From Microcoleus sp. CAWBG506 (GTDB lineage: Bacteria > Cyanobacteriota > Cyanobacteriia > Cyanobacteriales > Microcoleaceae), in assembly GCA_020883125.1 (NCBI GenBank), contig JAHREW010000049.1:1-46760 (forward strand): a stretch of DNA of 46,760 bases, in the 5' to 3' direction. Positions 1 through 8,790 of the stretch are shown piece by piece. Position 1 is the first letter of the stretch. Every line of letters starts with the position of its first letter. Both the position numbers and the translations under genes were made by a program. The notes below the pieces were generated by a model. It was not told where the DNA came from, searched no databases, and was given only the letters and a program-made list of their open reading frames with translations.

Positions 1-1
1 A

Positions 2-181
2 ACTCCGACAACAAGTCCAACTCCGACAACAAGTCCAACTCCGACAACAAGTCCAACTCCGACAACAAGTCCAACTCCGACAACAAGTCCAACTCCGACA
101 ACAAGTCCAACTCCGACAACAAGTCCGACTCCGACAACAAGTCCAACTCCGACAACAAGTCCAACTCCGACAACCAGTCCG
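2..181 (+). repeat. 18-bp tandem repeat, 10 copies, coding
   Basis: Unit ACTCCGACAACAAGTCCA is repeated ten times. The only changes are in the seventh copy (last base G) and the tenth (CCAGTCCG end). It encodes the TPTTSP linker of the RTX protein and probably continues upstream of the window. Such perfect arrays vary in copy number by slippage. Confidence 0.97.
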
Positions 182-3040
182 AATCTGATCGAAGGTAGCG
201 CAGGAAATGACACCATCGACGGCCTTGCAGGTAAAGATGAAATCTTCGGCTACGAAGGCAATGACTCGCTATTAGGCAATGCCGGAGATGACTACTTAGA
301 TGGCGGTGAAGGAAACGACAGCCTGTTTGGCGGTGCAGGAAACGACATCCTAGAGGATGAATCCGGCAACAACTTGCTCTCTGGCGGCGATGGCGATGAC
401 GCAGTTTTAGGCGGAAATGGTGCCGACAGCATTACAGGAGATGCCGGAGACGACTACTTAGATGGCGGTGAAGGAAACGACAGCCTGTTTGGCGGTGCAG
501 GAAACGACATCCTAGAGGATGAATCCGGCAACAACTTGCTCTCTGGCGGCGATGGCGATGACGCAGTTTTAGGCGGAAATGGTGCCGACAGCATTACAGG
601 AGATGCCGGAGACGACTACTTAGATGGCGGTGAAGGCAATGACTCCCTTTCTGGCGGTGCCGGCAACGATATCGCCGATGGCGGTGACGGCAACGATACC
701 GTAACTGGCGGTGATGGCAATGACGAACTCAGCGGCGGCTTCGACAATGACAGCCTTTCTGGTGGCCTCGGCAATGACGAACTCTACGGCGATGATGGGA
801 ATGATACGCTAACTGGTGGCGGGCGTGCCGACAGTCTGTTTGGCGGTACCGGCAATGACGTTTACTTGTTAGATCCTGCTACTGCTGGCGGCAGTCAGAT
901 TGCTGATGATAATGGGAATGATACGCTAACTCTCAATGGTCTCACACTGGCGATCGGCTTGGCGGCAGGAACAGCAGGTGTCACGCGGGGCGGCACGTCG
1001 AATAGTGACTTGCAAATTGACCTCAACAAAGACGGGGTGTTTAAACCTGCTGATGACTTGTTGATTCTCGACTTCTTCGCCGAACCAAATCTCGAACAAG
1101 GAGACGGTTTTATCGAACAAGTTGGCAATCTCTCAGGGGCCAACATTCTCAAGAGTTTCCCCCTCAAGGCGACTCCCGGCCCTGATTTCCTTCCCGGCGG
1201 CAGCGGCGATGACAGCATTGACGGATTGGCCGGTAACGATACGATTGAGGGCAATCAAGGCAATGACTCGCTGTTCGGAAATGCTGGCGATGACTTGTTG
1301 AACGGCGACGAACTGATTACGATTAGTGAGGCAGACGGTGAGGTAACTCTCGGTACGGGAATCGGCAACGACTATCTCGACGGCGGTGATGGAAAAGACA
1401 CTCTAGACGGTGGCGAAGGTAACGATACTTTGCTGGGCGGTGCCGGTGACGACAGTCTCTGGGCCTATGAGGGCGATGACATTCTCAATGGCGGAGACGG
1501 CAACGATACTCTCGACGGCGGTGAAGGGAATGACAGTCTCTTCGGCGGTGCCGGCAATGACTCTCTGTTCGGCGGAGAAGACAATGATACTCTCGACGGC
1601 GGCGATGGGAATGATTCCCTAGTTGGTGGTTTGGGGAATGACAGCATTGTCGGCGGTGCCGGTATCGATACTGTGTCCTATGCTACTCTGCTGAGTCCTG
1701 TTAACATTAATCTTGCTACTGGAATTTCCACAGCCGAAGGTACGGATACTCTCAAAGGTATTGAATTCATCATCGGCACAACTTTACCCGATACCATAGT
1801 CGGCAGCAGCAGCGATGAAACTTTAATCGGTAACGGGGGCGCAGACATCCTCACCGGTGGAGGTGGCAACGATAGCTTTATCCTCGATCCCGCCAAATCC
1901 GGTGGTAGCAAAATTCAAGGTGCCGCCGGTACTGACAACCTGATTGTTACGGGTAATACCTTAGCTTTATCTCTGACTCCCGGTTCCATGGGAATCGGCC
2001 GCAGCGGCACTAGCTTAGTAGTAGACCTGAATAAAGATGGTCAAGTCAACCTCGCTAACGACATCGAACTGCTCAATTTCTTCGCCTCTACTACTGGCAA
2101 TGTTCCCGGTACTGGATTCATCGAAAATGTAGCAGGTACTCCCGGCAATACAATTCTCGGCAAGTTTGCCACACCGATAGTCATACCCACACCGACTCCC
2201 ACTCCCACCCCCACACCTCGTGGCCCCCGGATTTTAACGCTTCCCATTGAGATTCCGAATCCAAATACTACCGTTGATTCCACCTTCAATGGCGGCCCGC
2301 TCAACGATTTGTTATTCGGAAATTCCCAAGCAGATGCCCTCAAAGGATTGGCTGGAAACGATACGATTTTCGGCTTAGACGGTGCTGACAATATCCTGGG
2401 CGATGACGGTGAAGATTCGTTATTCGGCAATGCTGGCAACGACTTTATCGATGCTGGAAACGGCAATGATATCGTTTACGGCGGTAAAGGTAACGATCGC
2501 ATTTTAGGTGGCGGAGGTAATGATTCTCTTTACGGAAATGACGCTTCGGATGCTGTTTTTGGAGGAGATGATAACGATCTAATTTTTGGTGGCAAGGGTG
2601 ATGATTCTCTGGGCGGTGATGCCGGAGATGACAGCGTTTTAGGTCAGTTGGGTAACGATTTCTTGCTGGGTGGCAGCGGTAATGATGCTGTCAGCGGTGG
2701 CGAAGGAGATGATACTTTAGCGGGTATCGATCCAAGTGCACTTACTCCCGGAGTAGGAGAATTTGATACTTTGACTGGCGGGGAAGGAAAAGACCGTTTC
2801 TTGCTAGGAGATAGTGATAAAATCTACTATTCCGGCGATGGTAATGCGGTAATTAGTGATTTCAATTCTGCGGAGGATGCGATCGTCCTTTCGGGAGTTA
2901 AGGCAGATTATTCGCTGTCGGTGGCGGGGAATGTGACTAGCATTTTCCTGAAAAAACCCGGTCAATCTGACAATTTGATTGCGACGGTGCAAGGGGTGAC
3001 GGATCTAAATCTCGATCGACCTTATTTCACTTTCATTTAG
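2..3040 (+). CDS. RTX calcium-binding repeat protein, 5' end outside window
   Basis: The frame is open from the window edge, so the N-terminus is missing; 1012 residues are visible. Residues 1-60 are ten copies of the hexapeptide TPTTSP. RTX nonapeptides of the type GGxGNDxLx follow in three blocks, at about residues 61-285, 394-553 and 764-915. Between the blocks lie two related modules of about 105 residues (about 277-386 and 615-720), each carrying a DLNKDG loop. A second Pro/Thr linker sits near residue 730. The end (NAVISDFNSAEDAIVLSG and a Phe-rich tail) resembles the C-terminal domain of cyanobacterial RTX proteins. The family binds calcium in parallel beta-rolls and is usually exported by type I secretion; export here is inference. 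The gene stops at TAG 3038-3040. Substrate or adhesive function cannot be read from this fragment. Confidence 0.93.
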   Translation, partial: TPTTSPTPTTSPTPTTSPTPTTSPTPTTSPTPTTSPTPTTSPTPTTSPTPTTSPTPTTSPNLIEGSAGNDTIDGLAGKDEIFGYEGNDSLLGNAGDDYLDGGEGNDSLFGGAGNDILEDESGNNLLSGGDGDDAVLGGNGADSITGDAGDDYLDGGEGNDSLFGGAGNDILEDESGNNLLSGGDGDDAVLGGNGADSITGDAGDDYLDGGEGNDSLSGGAGNDIADGGDGNDTVTGGDGNDELSGGFDNDSLSGGLGNDELYGDDGNDTLTGGGRADSLFGGTGNDVYLLDPATAGGSQIADDNGNDTLTLNGLTLAIGLAAGTAGVTRGGTSNSDLQIDLNKDGVFKPADDLLILDFFAEPNLEQGDGFIEQVGNLSGANILKSFPLKATPGPDFLPGGSGDDSIDGLAGNDTIEGNQGNDSLFGNAGDDLLNGDELITISEADGEVTLGTGIGNDYLDGGDGKDTLDGGEGNDTLLGGAGDDSLWAYEGDDILNGGDGNDTLDGGEGNDSLFGGAGNDSLFGGEDNDTLDGGDGNDSLVGGLGNDSIVGGAGIDTVSYATLLSPVNINLATGISTAEGTDTLKGIEFIIGTTLPDTIVGSSSDETLIGNGGADILTGGGGNDSFILDPAKSGGSKIQGAAGTDNLIVTGNTLALSLTPGSMGIGRSGTSLVVDLNKDGQVNLANDIELLNFFASTTGNVPGTGFIENVAGTPGNTILGKFATPIVIPTPTPTPTPTPRGPRILTLPIEIPNPNTTVDSTFNGGPLNDLLFGNSQADALKGLAGNDTIFGLDGADNILGDDGEDSLFGNAGNDFIDAGNGNDIVYGGKGNDRILGGGGNDSLYGNDASDAVFGGDDNDLIFGGKGDDSLGGDAGDDSVLGQLGNDFLLGGSGNDAVSGGEGDDTLAGIDPSALTPGVGEFDTLTGGEGKDRFLLGDSDKIYYSGDGNAVISDFNSAEDAIVLSGVKADYSLSVAGNVTSIFLKKPGQSDNLIATVQGVTDLNLDRPYFTFI
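291..625 (+). repeat. 162-bp tandem duplication inside the RTX gene
   Basis: The segment starting at about 291 recurs at about 453 with period 162 bp, and a third partial copy begins at about 615. The copies are nearly identical. 162 bp equals 54 codons, or six nonapeptides, so the beta-roll register is kept. Confidence 0.92.
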
Positions 3041-3436
3041 GAACGGTTTTTATTAACCGCAGATTAACGCAGATAAATCTTACAGAACCTAGGCAAAAAA
3101 CCCGGTTTCTTTGAACAATCGTCCCTATATCGCCTGAGATATTGACGCAGAAACCGGGTTGTTGACCCCCCGTGTGTCCAGGACTGTCTTACCTTCTTTG
3201 CGTTAATCCGCGGTTTTTCTTGCCATCACAACCAGCGTGCTTTCTCATATCAATTCGGGTTGCATCGGAATGACTTAACCGCGAAGGCGCTCATGACGCG
3301 AAGTTCGAGAAGAGAGAGATTAATACAGGACGATGAAGAGAGGATTTGATATCACTCCCTTGTCACCCCCCGAAGGTAACAGGGCTGTTTCATTCTCCGA
3401 AAAATCATCGTTTTGTAGGGGTAGTGCCAAGAATGC
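3041..3436. other. Intergenic region with dispersed palindromic repeats
   Basis: No gene is seen. The stretch separates two convergent genes and holds three members of repeat families found elsewhere in the window: an AACCCGGTTTCT inverted pair (3099-3160), a half copy of the CCGGTTGCATCGG palindrome (3247-3273), and a GGGCTGTTTCATTCTC element (3380-3437). Confidence 0.7.
3099..3160. repeat. CCCGGTTTCT inverted repeat, copy 1
   Basis: AACCCGGTTTCT at 3099-3110 and its exact reverse complement at 3149-3160 flank a 38-nt spacer. Related sequences occur at 24406-24420 and 46466-46530. Confidence 0.8.
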
Positions 3437-3437
3437 C
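3380..3437. repeat. Dispersed GGGCTGTTTCATTCTC repeat, copy 1
   Basis: AGGGCTGTTTCATTCTC is followed by TTGTAGGGG and GTGCCAAGAATGCC. The reverse complement of the same order of motifs occurs at 31370-31417, with a shorter middle. Confidence 0.6.
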
Positions 3438-5386
3438 TACCCTCCCCGTCCACTACCCATTTTTGCCTTACTATCCTGCAAAGAATTCCCAATCCCCTGA
3501 ATCACTCCCCGCCCCACCAAACCAATCCCGCGCCCAATTACCTCAGTCAAAACATAAACAACACCCACACCCAACAGCGAAACAACTGTCCGAAGCCTAG
3601 GCGCGATCGCATCCCTCGCTTCCAGCACCAAAGTCAACGCCAATCGCCATCCAGAAAGCCGCGCTAACTCCATATTTCTGGGAGCATAAATACAAACCCT
3701 CTGAATTCCAGAATCCCTCAACACAAACAGCCAAAACCTACTTTCAAAAATAGCCTTCGGTTCTACAAAATAACTTTCCCAACGATACTTCCAAGATAAA
3801 TTATTCCGAAACCGCTCAATCTCTCGTGTCGAAATTAACTTCCCGTCATAAAAACTTTGTTTAATCTCCTCAACATTCCCAAAATTGTTGAGCAGAGGCT
3901 GCACCACTCCACTAGCAACTTGAATTACCAAATTTTCCAACAAATATTCAGCCCGCTGCATTGCTTCAGGACTCCCAGCCAGACAATAATTATTATCAAC
4001 AATCAAGGGCTTTTCAAATAGCAAATGTGCAAAAAAATCAACGGCTAGCGGTATTTTGTCAATAATTTTCGCCCCAACTTCCTCCCGGTCAGAAAGCAGC
4101 ACTGGGACCACTTCTACTCCATTGATTTTTCCGAAAAATTCCCCACTTTCAGCTAAACTATTGGAGACTTTTAAATCTGTTTTAACTTCATCTAAACTAG
4201 CATTTTCCTTGACTTCCAGCGTATAGTATCTGCCCAAAAAATCGATGACTGCATCTGCCCACAAATTCCGCAAAATAGCAGGCATTTTTTCCGCCAATTG
4301 AGCTGGCTGCACCTGAGAAAAACGTAACTCTTCGAGCACTTCCTCCAATTGTCCCAGGATGCAATTAATCAACTCCAGCTTTTTGGTCGATCGCAAAACA
4401 TCAATTTCCAAAGGCACGCCACTCACATTCACCACATTAAACTGCAACTTAGCAGCCACCGAGTCAAATAAACTACCTTGCCAATCACCTCCCTTTGTCG
4501 AATCATTGGCCAAAAAATCTGTATTCTTAACTACTAATTCCGAATTAATTAATAGATTATTCCCTCTTCCCCCTCCCCTCTGCTTACCCTGAACCCCAGG
4601 GATTTCTTCCCTCTCCCTTCTTCTTTCTGCCGGCAATAACTGACTCACCACCCAGCGAGCAGCCAGCAATTCTCGGTGATGCCCGCTCAGCAACAAACCA
4701 TCCAAAATAGAGCCAAAATCATCGTTCCCAGTAGCTTTTGTCCCTTGTAATTCAGCTTTTACCACGGCCAAAGTTGCGTCTATTTCCCGCAAGCCAGACA
4801 GGCAAATATCAGCCAGCATTTTTTGGTATAACGGCGTAGTAACTGTCTGATCATCTACAATTTTTTCCACATCTGTCGAAGAGTTTTCTGTTGATTGAAC
4901 TCCCCCTAAATTCAGTGAAATTTCCCAGCTCACTGCCACATCTTCTGGCCAATAACTTTCACCGGATGCTACCAAGCGAATCACCGCCATTGTCAGCGCA
5001 ATATCTCTACCTTTAGGACAATAGCCATGGACGCCTGCTTCCTCCAAAATTGCCCGCGACTCTGCCGTCAGTGGCCCACCGAGGAGCAACAGGGGCAATT
5101 GGGGGTACAAACTTGCTAACTGGCGACAAAATGCGATCGCCGACATTTCGTCTACTTCGCCCACTTCGCCCGATCGCACCAGTGGCGTATCAAAATCAAA
5201 TATTACCAAATCTGCTGGGGAAGCTCCTCCATTGGCGATCGATCGCCCTTCTAGAAGCAACAAAGCCTCTACCAGGGTTGAAACCTCCCCAAAAATTTGC
5301 AAATCAAGATAATCCTGGCAAGCAATTCGCAATCCCAGGCGGAAAATGGGGTCATTACCGATCGACAACAATTGAAAATTAGTCAT
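3437..5386 (-). CDS. DUF3685 (Ycf55-like) protein with receiver-like N-terminus
   Basis: 649 residues from ATG at 5386; a TTG one codon upstream is less likely. The first 130 or so residues look like a response-regulator receiver domain: a hydrophobic strand ending in VIFDFDTP offers an Asp at the phosphoacceptor position, and HGYCPKGRD has the conserved Lys. The rest matches the DUF3685 family, whose plastid relative is Ycf55, and no DNA-binding output domain is visible. The last 50 residues hold a hydrophobic Gly/Val-rich stretch (VVSLLGVGVVYVL) that could contact the membrane. The gene is convergent with the RTX gene. The downstream minus-strand neighbours give no operon clue. Function of this family is not established. 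Confidence 0.82.
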   Translation of the reverse strand: MTNFQLLSIGNDPIFRLGLRIACQDYLDLQIFGEVSTLVEALLLLEGRSIANGGASPADLVIFDFDTPLVRSGEVGEVDEMSAIAFCRQLASLYPQLPLLLLGGPLTAESRAILEEAGVHGYCPKGRDIALTMAVIRLVASGESYWPEDVAVSWEISLNLGGVQSTENSSTDVEKIVDDQTVTTPLYQKMLADICLSGLREIDATLAVVKAELQGTKATGNDDFGSILDGLLLSGHHRELLAARWVVSQLLPAERRREREEIPGVQGKQRGGGRGNNLLINSELVVKNTDFLANDSTKGGDWQGSLFDSVAAKLQFNVVNVSGVPLEIDVLRSTKKLELINCILGQLEEVLEELRFSQVQPAQLAEKMPAILRNLWADAVIDFLGRYYTLEVKENASLDEVKTDLKVSNSLAESGEFFGKINGVEVVPVLLSDREEVGAKIIDKIPLAVDFFAHLLFEKPLIVDNNYCLAGSPEAMQRAEYLLENLVIQVASGVVQPLLNNFGNVEEIKQSFYDGKLISTREIERFRNNLSWKYRWESYFVEPKAIFESRFWLFVLRDSGIQRVCIYAPRNMELARLSGWRLALTLVLEARDAIAPRLRTVVSLLGVGVVYVLTEVIGRGIGLVGRGVIQGIGNSLQDSKAKMGSGRGG

Positions 5387-5502
5387 CAAACAGCAGAAGG
5401 TACGGGAGAGGGGTACATGGGAAGAATGGGGGAGATAGGGAGAAAGGATTTGTGGAGCTATCTCCCTAGAGCAATGGCCGATCGCGATCAGTTAAATCCC
5501 GA

Positions 5503-7722
5503 TTACTCTGGAATTAAATTACCGTCTGGAGGACCAGCCGACTCCGGGATCGGAGGTGGAGGCGCGGGTTCGGGAGCAGGAGGCGCAGCAGGTTCAGGAG
5601 CGGGAGCCGGAGCCTCCTGTCGCGCGGGCGGATAGTAAGGCTCTGCTTGTCGCGCAGGCGGATAGTAAGGCTCCTCCTGTCGCGCGGGCGGATAGTAAGG
5701 CTCCGCTTGTCGCGCGGGCGGATAGTAAGGCTCAGGCTCAGGCGGCGGTGCTTCTTGTCGAGCCTGCGGGTAATAAGGTTCGGGAGCCGGATCAGGTTCA
5801 GGAGGAGGCGCATATTCTTCCCGCACAGGAGGTGGAGCGTATTCCTGCTGTCGCGGAGCCGGCGCATACTCTTCCACAGAAGCCGGCTCAGCTTGGCGAG
5901 GACGTTCCGCAGGTACCGGTGCGCTTCTGGCACTCAGTTCCGCACTCCAGCGTCCGATCGCGCTAGCAGCCTCAGAATGCAGAGCTCTACCGTAACTAAC
6001 CTGAGATGCCATATCGATCGCCGCTCCCAACCGGCCTTGAGATGCTAACTCAGCAGCTCGATCCAGAATTGGTCGATCCTGAGCCACTTGCAAGTCGCTG
6101 ACCCATTGATAGACATTATCCTGAGCTTTAGCATATAAAGTTCTACCGCTCTTGATTTGGGAAGCCTTATCAATAGCCTCGCTTAGCTTTCCTTGCTTTG
6201 CCAAAGCCAGCGCCCCGTCCAAAAACGGCTGATCTTCCACAATTTCTATGCGTTTAGTCCAGCTCGCCAGGAGAGTTTGGGCTTCTACCCTCCGCGGGCG
6301 GTTTTGAGCGATCAGAGTTACCTGAGCGATCGCATCCTTTAGTCCTTCAACAGTTCCCGGTGCAGCCAACTGCTTGGCCAGCATCACAAAAGATTTGTCC
6401 TCTATCCGCTGAATGTCCTTGCGCCACGCAGCCACCAAAGTTTGAGCGTGTACTCGTCGCGGCTGCTTCGGCCCAATGGTTTGCGCTTGGTCGATCGCGA
6501 TTTCCAAGGCTCCAGGTAGACCAATACTGGCGATCGAATTCGCCATTTGCAGCCGCACCAAATCTTGAAACTGCAATTGCAAACTCTCTATTTGACCTTG
6601 AGCCTTCTGGTATAGAGGACGGCCTGGAGCAATCTTACTAGCAGCACCTTGACCTTCTAGCAAGCTAAAAATATGTTCCCCCAGAGGTGTGGTAATCGAC
6701 TGATTCCAAGTCACCGCCACAGCCCTACCGAACTGCATCAAATCTTGGGCTTCGGCAAACAGAGGTGAATCCGGTGGCACCACAGAAGCCGCCTCGATCG
6801 TCCCGTTCAAATCCTTCGCCTGCAAGCGTTTATTCGCCATTGCCAGCAAAATCTTACTCCACCCTGCAATTTCCTCCTCCGCCTTCGCGCGAGCAAACAG
6901 TTTCGAGTCTATTTTTCTAGCCAAGACGATCGCCTCTGCAAACTTTTGCGGAGTTTCATCCTTTGCCAACTCCTTCGCCTCCGACAAGCGCTGCCAGCCA
7001 TTTCTTTCCACAGCTATCTGCTGGACTAACTCGTTGTAGCGTTTCTGACTCCAGAAAATATTGTCCAGTTTAAACAGAGCTTGAGCGTAATCCCAGGCTT
7101 TTCTTAAATCGTCTACTTTCAAAGCTGCTTGAGCAGTGTCGTAGAGCTTTTGACCTTCCTGCCAATTTTTTTCCCAAGCGGTAACAGCCTCCTGTACATC
7201 CTGGTAAGACGGACTCGTTTTGGGAATTTTCGCCACAATGTCCATTGCGCCTTTCAAGTCCCCCGCCTCGATTCTGGCTTTGGCAAACCCCAAAATTGCC
7301 TTGGACCACTCCCCTACCAAATGTTGACCCTGGGAGTAGAGCGGGTGCTCCTTTGGCCAAGCCTGCACCAGGACGATCGCAGATTCTAGCTGTTCCAGTT
7401 TCCCAGACTTAGCCGCCTGCTGAGCGCAATAAAGCCGTTCCCCGTCGGCTGCTAGTGGCGAAAGTTGCTGGCAATTGGGAGGAGGCGGCATCGTCAGCAA
7501 CCACAGAAATGCTGCTACACCCGTTACTCCAAAGCCCACCAGGACTGTCAGCCAGATGAGCTGCCACTGCCAAAAACTTCTTCTAGTTTCGACTATCGGT
7601 GGCGCTATGGCTTCCGAGCCATAATCCCCTGTAACCGAGTCTGCACTTAATTTTGCTGTCGGTTCCGAGGGGTGGTTGTATGTCTCTGGTCTTGAAAATT
7701 TGTCAGATTGTCGTCTCGCCAT
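5503..7722 (-). CDS. Membrane-anchored helical-repeat protein with Pro-rich tail
   Basis: 739 residues, ATG at 7722. The N-terminal 50 residues are polar. One membrane segment follows at about 52-76 (LIWLTVLVGFGVTGVAAFLW). About 500 residues of degenerate helical repeats come next, of the pattern A..L..QGKL..AI..A..I....LY..AQ, resembling TPR-type hairpins. The C-terminal 130 residues are Pro/Glu/Ala/Tyr-rich, with decapeptide EPYYPPARQ(A/E) repeated four times. Topology (cytoplasmic N-terminus, periplasmic repeats and tail) is inferred. I recognise no enzyme motif; a scaffold or envelope-spanning role is only a guess. It lies 116 bp upstream of, and codirectional with, the DUF3685 gene. Confidence 0.8.
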   Translation of the reverse strand: MARRQSDKFSRPETYNHPSEPTAKLSADSVTGDYGSEAIAPPIVETRRSFWQWQLIWLTVLVGFGVTGVAAFLWLLTMPPPPNCQQLSPLAADGERLYCAQQAAKSGKLEQLESAIVLVQAWPKEHPLYSQGQHLVGEWSKAILGFAKARIEAGDLKGAMDIVAKIPKTSPSYQDVQEAVTAWEKNWQEGQKLYDTAQAALKVDDLRKAWDYAQALFKLDNIFWSQKRYNELVQQIAVERNGWQRLSEAKELAKDETPQKFAEAIVLARKIDSKLFARAKAEEEIAGWSKILLAMANKRLQAKDLNGTIEAASVVPPDSPLFAEAQDLMQFGRAVAVTWNQSITTPLGEHIFSLLEGQGAASKIAPGRPLYQKAQGQIESLQLQFQDLVRLQMANSIASIGLPGALEIAIDQAQTIGPKQPRRVHAQTLVAAWRKDIQRIEDKSFVMLAKQLAAPGTVEGLKDAIAQVTLIAQNRPRRVEAQTLLASWTKRIEIVEDQPFLDGALALAKQGKLSEAIDKASQIKSGRTLYAKAQDNVYQWVSDLQVAQDRPILDRAAELASQGRLGAAIDMASQVSYGRALHSEAASAIGRWSAELSARSAPVPAERPRQAEPASVEEYAPAPRQQEYAPPPVREEYAPPPEPDPAPEPYYPQARQEAPPPEPEPYYPPARQAEPYYPPARQEEPYYPPARQAEPYYPPARQEAPAPAPEPAAPPAPEPAPPPPIPESAGPPDGNLIPE
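5619..5738 (-). repeat. 30-bp coding tandem repeat (EPYYPPARQx), 4 copies
   Basis: A 30-bp unit containing GGCGGATAGTAAGGCTC on the plus strand is repeated four times with few changes, plus a diverged unit near 5770. It encodes the Tyr/Pro/Arg decapeptides of the C-terminal tail. The same DNA is open in other frames on both strands, a side effect of the composition. Confidence 0.85.
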
Positions 7723-7790
7723 TACTTCAGCCTATCCTGTAATGCGCTTGTGCATTTGGTAGTAATCAAACGCAGCTAAATTATACAGTA

Positions 7791-7830
7791 ATTGACATAC
7801 TCCCCAGCATTCTCAACAGGGGGATACTAA
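7791..7830. other. CCCC/GGGG hairpin, possible IS200/IS605 end relic
   Basis: The sequence GACATACTCCCC, a 12-nt loop and AGGGGGATA form a short imperfect hairpin in the gap between two minus-strand genes. It resembles the left-end hairpins of IS200/IS605-type elements in cyanobacteria by memory only. It may simply be a hairpin. Confidence 0.25.
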
Positions 7831-7910
7831 TTCATGCTGCACAGATGCTCGATCGCGTTGGCAATTTTCAACTGCTCAACTGTGGAGATTTGCACTCAAC
7901 ACCCAATTTT

Positions 7911-8363
7911 TTACGATCCGTTGGGGAGTGGGCCTTGTGTCGTTGATTCGGGCGATCGATAGCCATAGAAGTCGATCCGGTAATCTACGATCCGAACTCC
8001 CGTTTGTTGTTCAATTTGGGCGATCAAATCTGTGGGCAATTCCACATGAATGTCGAGAATCTGAGATGTATCCAGACAATTGACGTGAGAGTGAGAATCG
8101 CTGACATTGCCGTACAATCGTCCTTCCGATCGCTCTATGCACTCAATAATCCCTTCTCTAGATAGGGCTTCGAGGTTTTGATACACAGATGTGTGACCGA
8201 TAGAATGTGCTTGTTGATTTAGGCGATCGTATATTTCACGCGCTGAGAGGTGTTCTTGCGCCTGCCACAGGAGTTCGAGAATCAATCGACGCTGGCGGCT
8301 CAAGCGCATTCCCATCGCCTGACAGCGATTTAAAGCATCTTCTAATGAACGAATTGGTTTCAC
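7911..8363 (-). CDS. Fur-family regulator, FurC/PerR-like
   Basis: 150 residues from GTG at 8363, with AAGGCGG a short distance upstream. The N-terminal winged helix includes MRLSRQRRLILELLW and HLSAREIYDRL, with recognition helix GHTSVYQNLEAL. The regulatory part SDSHSHVNCLD carries the His/Asp metal ligands. The C-terminal CxxC pairs that hold structural zinc in many Fur proteins are absent; one Cys is seen in HVNCLD. From memory the sequence is closest to Anabaena FurC, the PerR-type peroxide sensor, rather than FurA or Zur. It would repress peroxide-defence genes in a metal-dependent way; the sulfiredoxin-Dps pair at 23451-24318 is a reasonable but unproven target. Confidence 0.88.
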   Translation of the reverse strand: MKPIRSLEDALNRCQAMGMRLSRQRRLILELLWQAQEHLSAREIYDRLNQQAHSIGHTSVYQNLEALSREGIIECIERSEGRLYGNVSDSHSHVNCLDTSQILDIHVELPTDLIAQIEQQTGVRIVDYRIDFYGYRSPESTTQGPLPNGS

Positions 8364-8790
8364 AGCTACCGCCTTCTAAAGCCTGCTCGATTTTTAACTC
8401 TCGTACAACGTTGCACGCGGACCCTAATTTCCTTAATTCTAACGCAGCGTAGCCCAAAGGTATAGCAGAAGGACAAAGGAAGATGGAAGATGGAAGATGG
8501 AAAATGCCACAAAATCCATGATTTCTGCAATTAAGAAAGTCCTGAAAACCTTGGTAGGTGCTCTCGGATTTTGTTCGCCTTCTCATCCACAAAGCGAGTC
8601 TCCCGCTGGCGGGAGATGAGTGCGTTAGCGTGAGCGGGTAGAATCGGCGGCTCACGAGGCGCCCGTCCCACGCCAACCCTCGATCGGGTATGGACGTGGG
8701 GATTCCCGCCTATCTAGCTAACACAGAAATTGGCCCTTAAAAAAGCCTTCAAACCTAACATCCTTCCACCTTCTAGCATCCTACTAAGTC
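8364..8790. other. Intergenic region with strongly structured segment
   Basis: No convincing gene. 8364-8580 holds the likely promoter of the Fur-type gene and some purine-rich simple sequence (8475-8500). 8582-8715 can fold into several hairpins and is listed separately. Confidence 0.6.
8582..8715. other. Multi-hairpin element, possible IS200/IS605 right-end or ncRNA relic
   Basis: TCTCCCGC-TG-GCGGGAGA (8599-8616) is a perfect 8-bp hairpin. GTGAGC (8630-8635) pairs with GCTCAC (8650-8655). GTCCCAC in 8664-8674 can pair with GTGGGGAT near 8695-8704. Dense nested stems ending in a GTGGGGATTCCCGCC motif recall the right ends and guide RNAs of TnpB-carrying elements, but no tnpB lies here. Identification is tentative. 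Confidence 0.3.

Noticed and set aside
291..625. CRISPR-like or phage-derived repeat at the RTX gene
   Set aside because: The 162-bp period lies inside a coding frame and equals six RTX nonapeptides.
3437..5386. Calling the receiver-like DUF3685 protein a full response regulator
   Set aside because: The Asp and Lys are present but the domain is diverged and there is no known output domain, so only 'receiver-like' is supported.
5514..6048. Long Arg/Leu-rich and Ala/Glu-rich open frames on both strands opposite the Pro-rich tail
   Set aside because: They arise from the 30-bp repeat and GC-rich codon use of the real gene at 5503-7722; no family-like sequence.
8236..8676. 146-codon open frame overlapping the FurC-like gene
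   Set aside because: It overlaps a clear Fur gene in another frame and crosses the structured intergenic element; composition is not protein-like.
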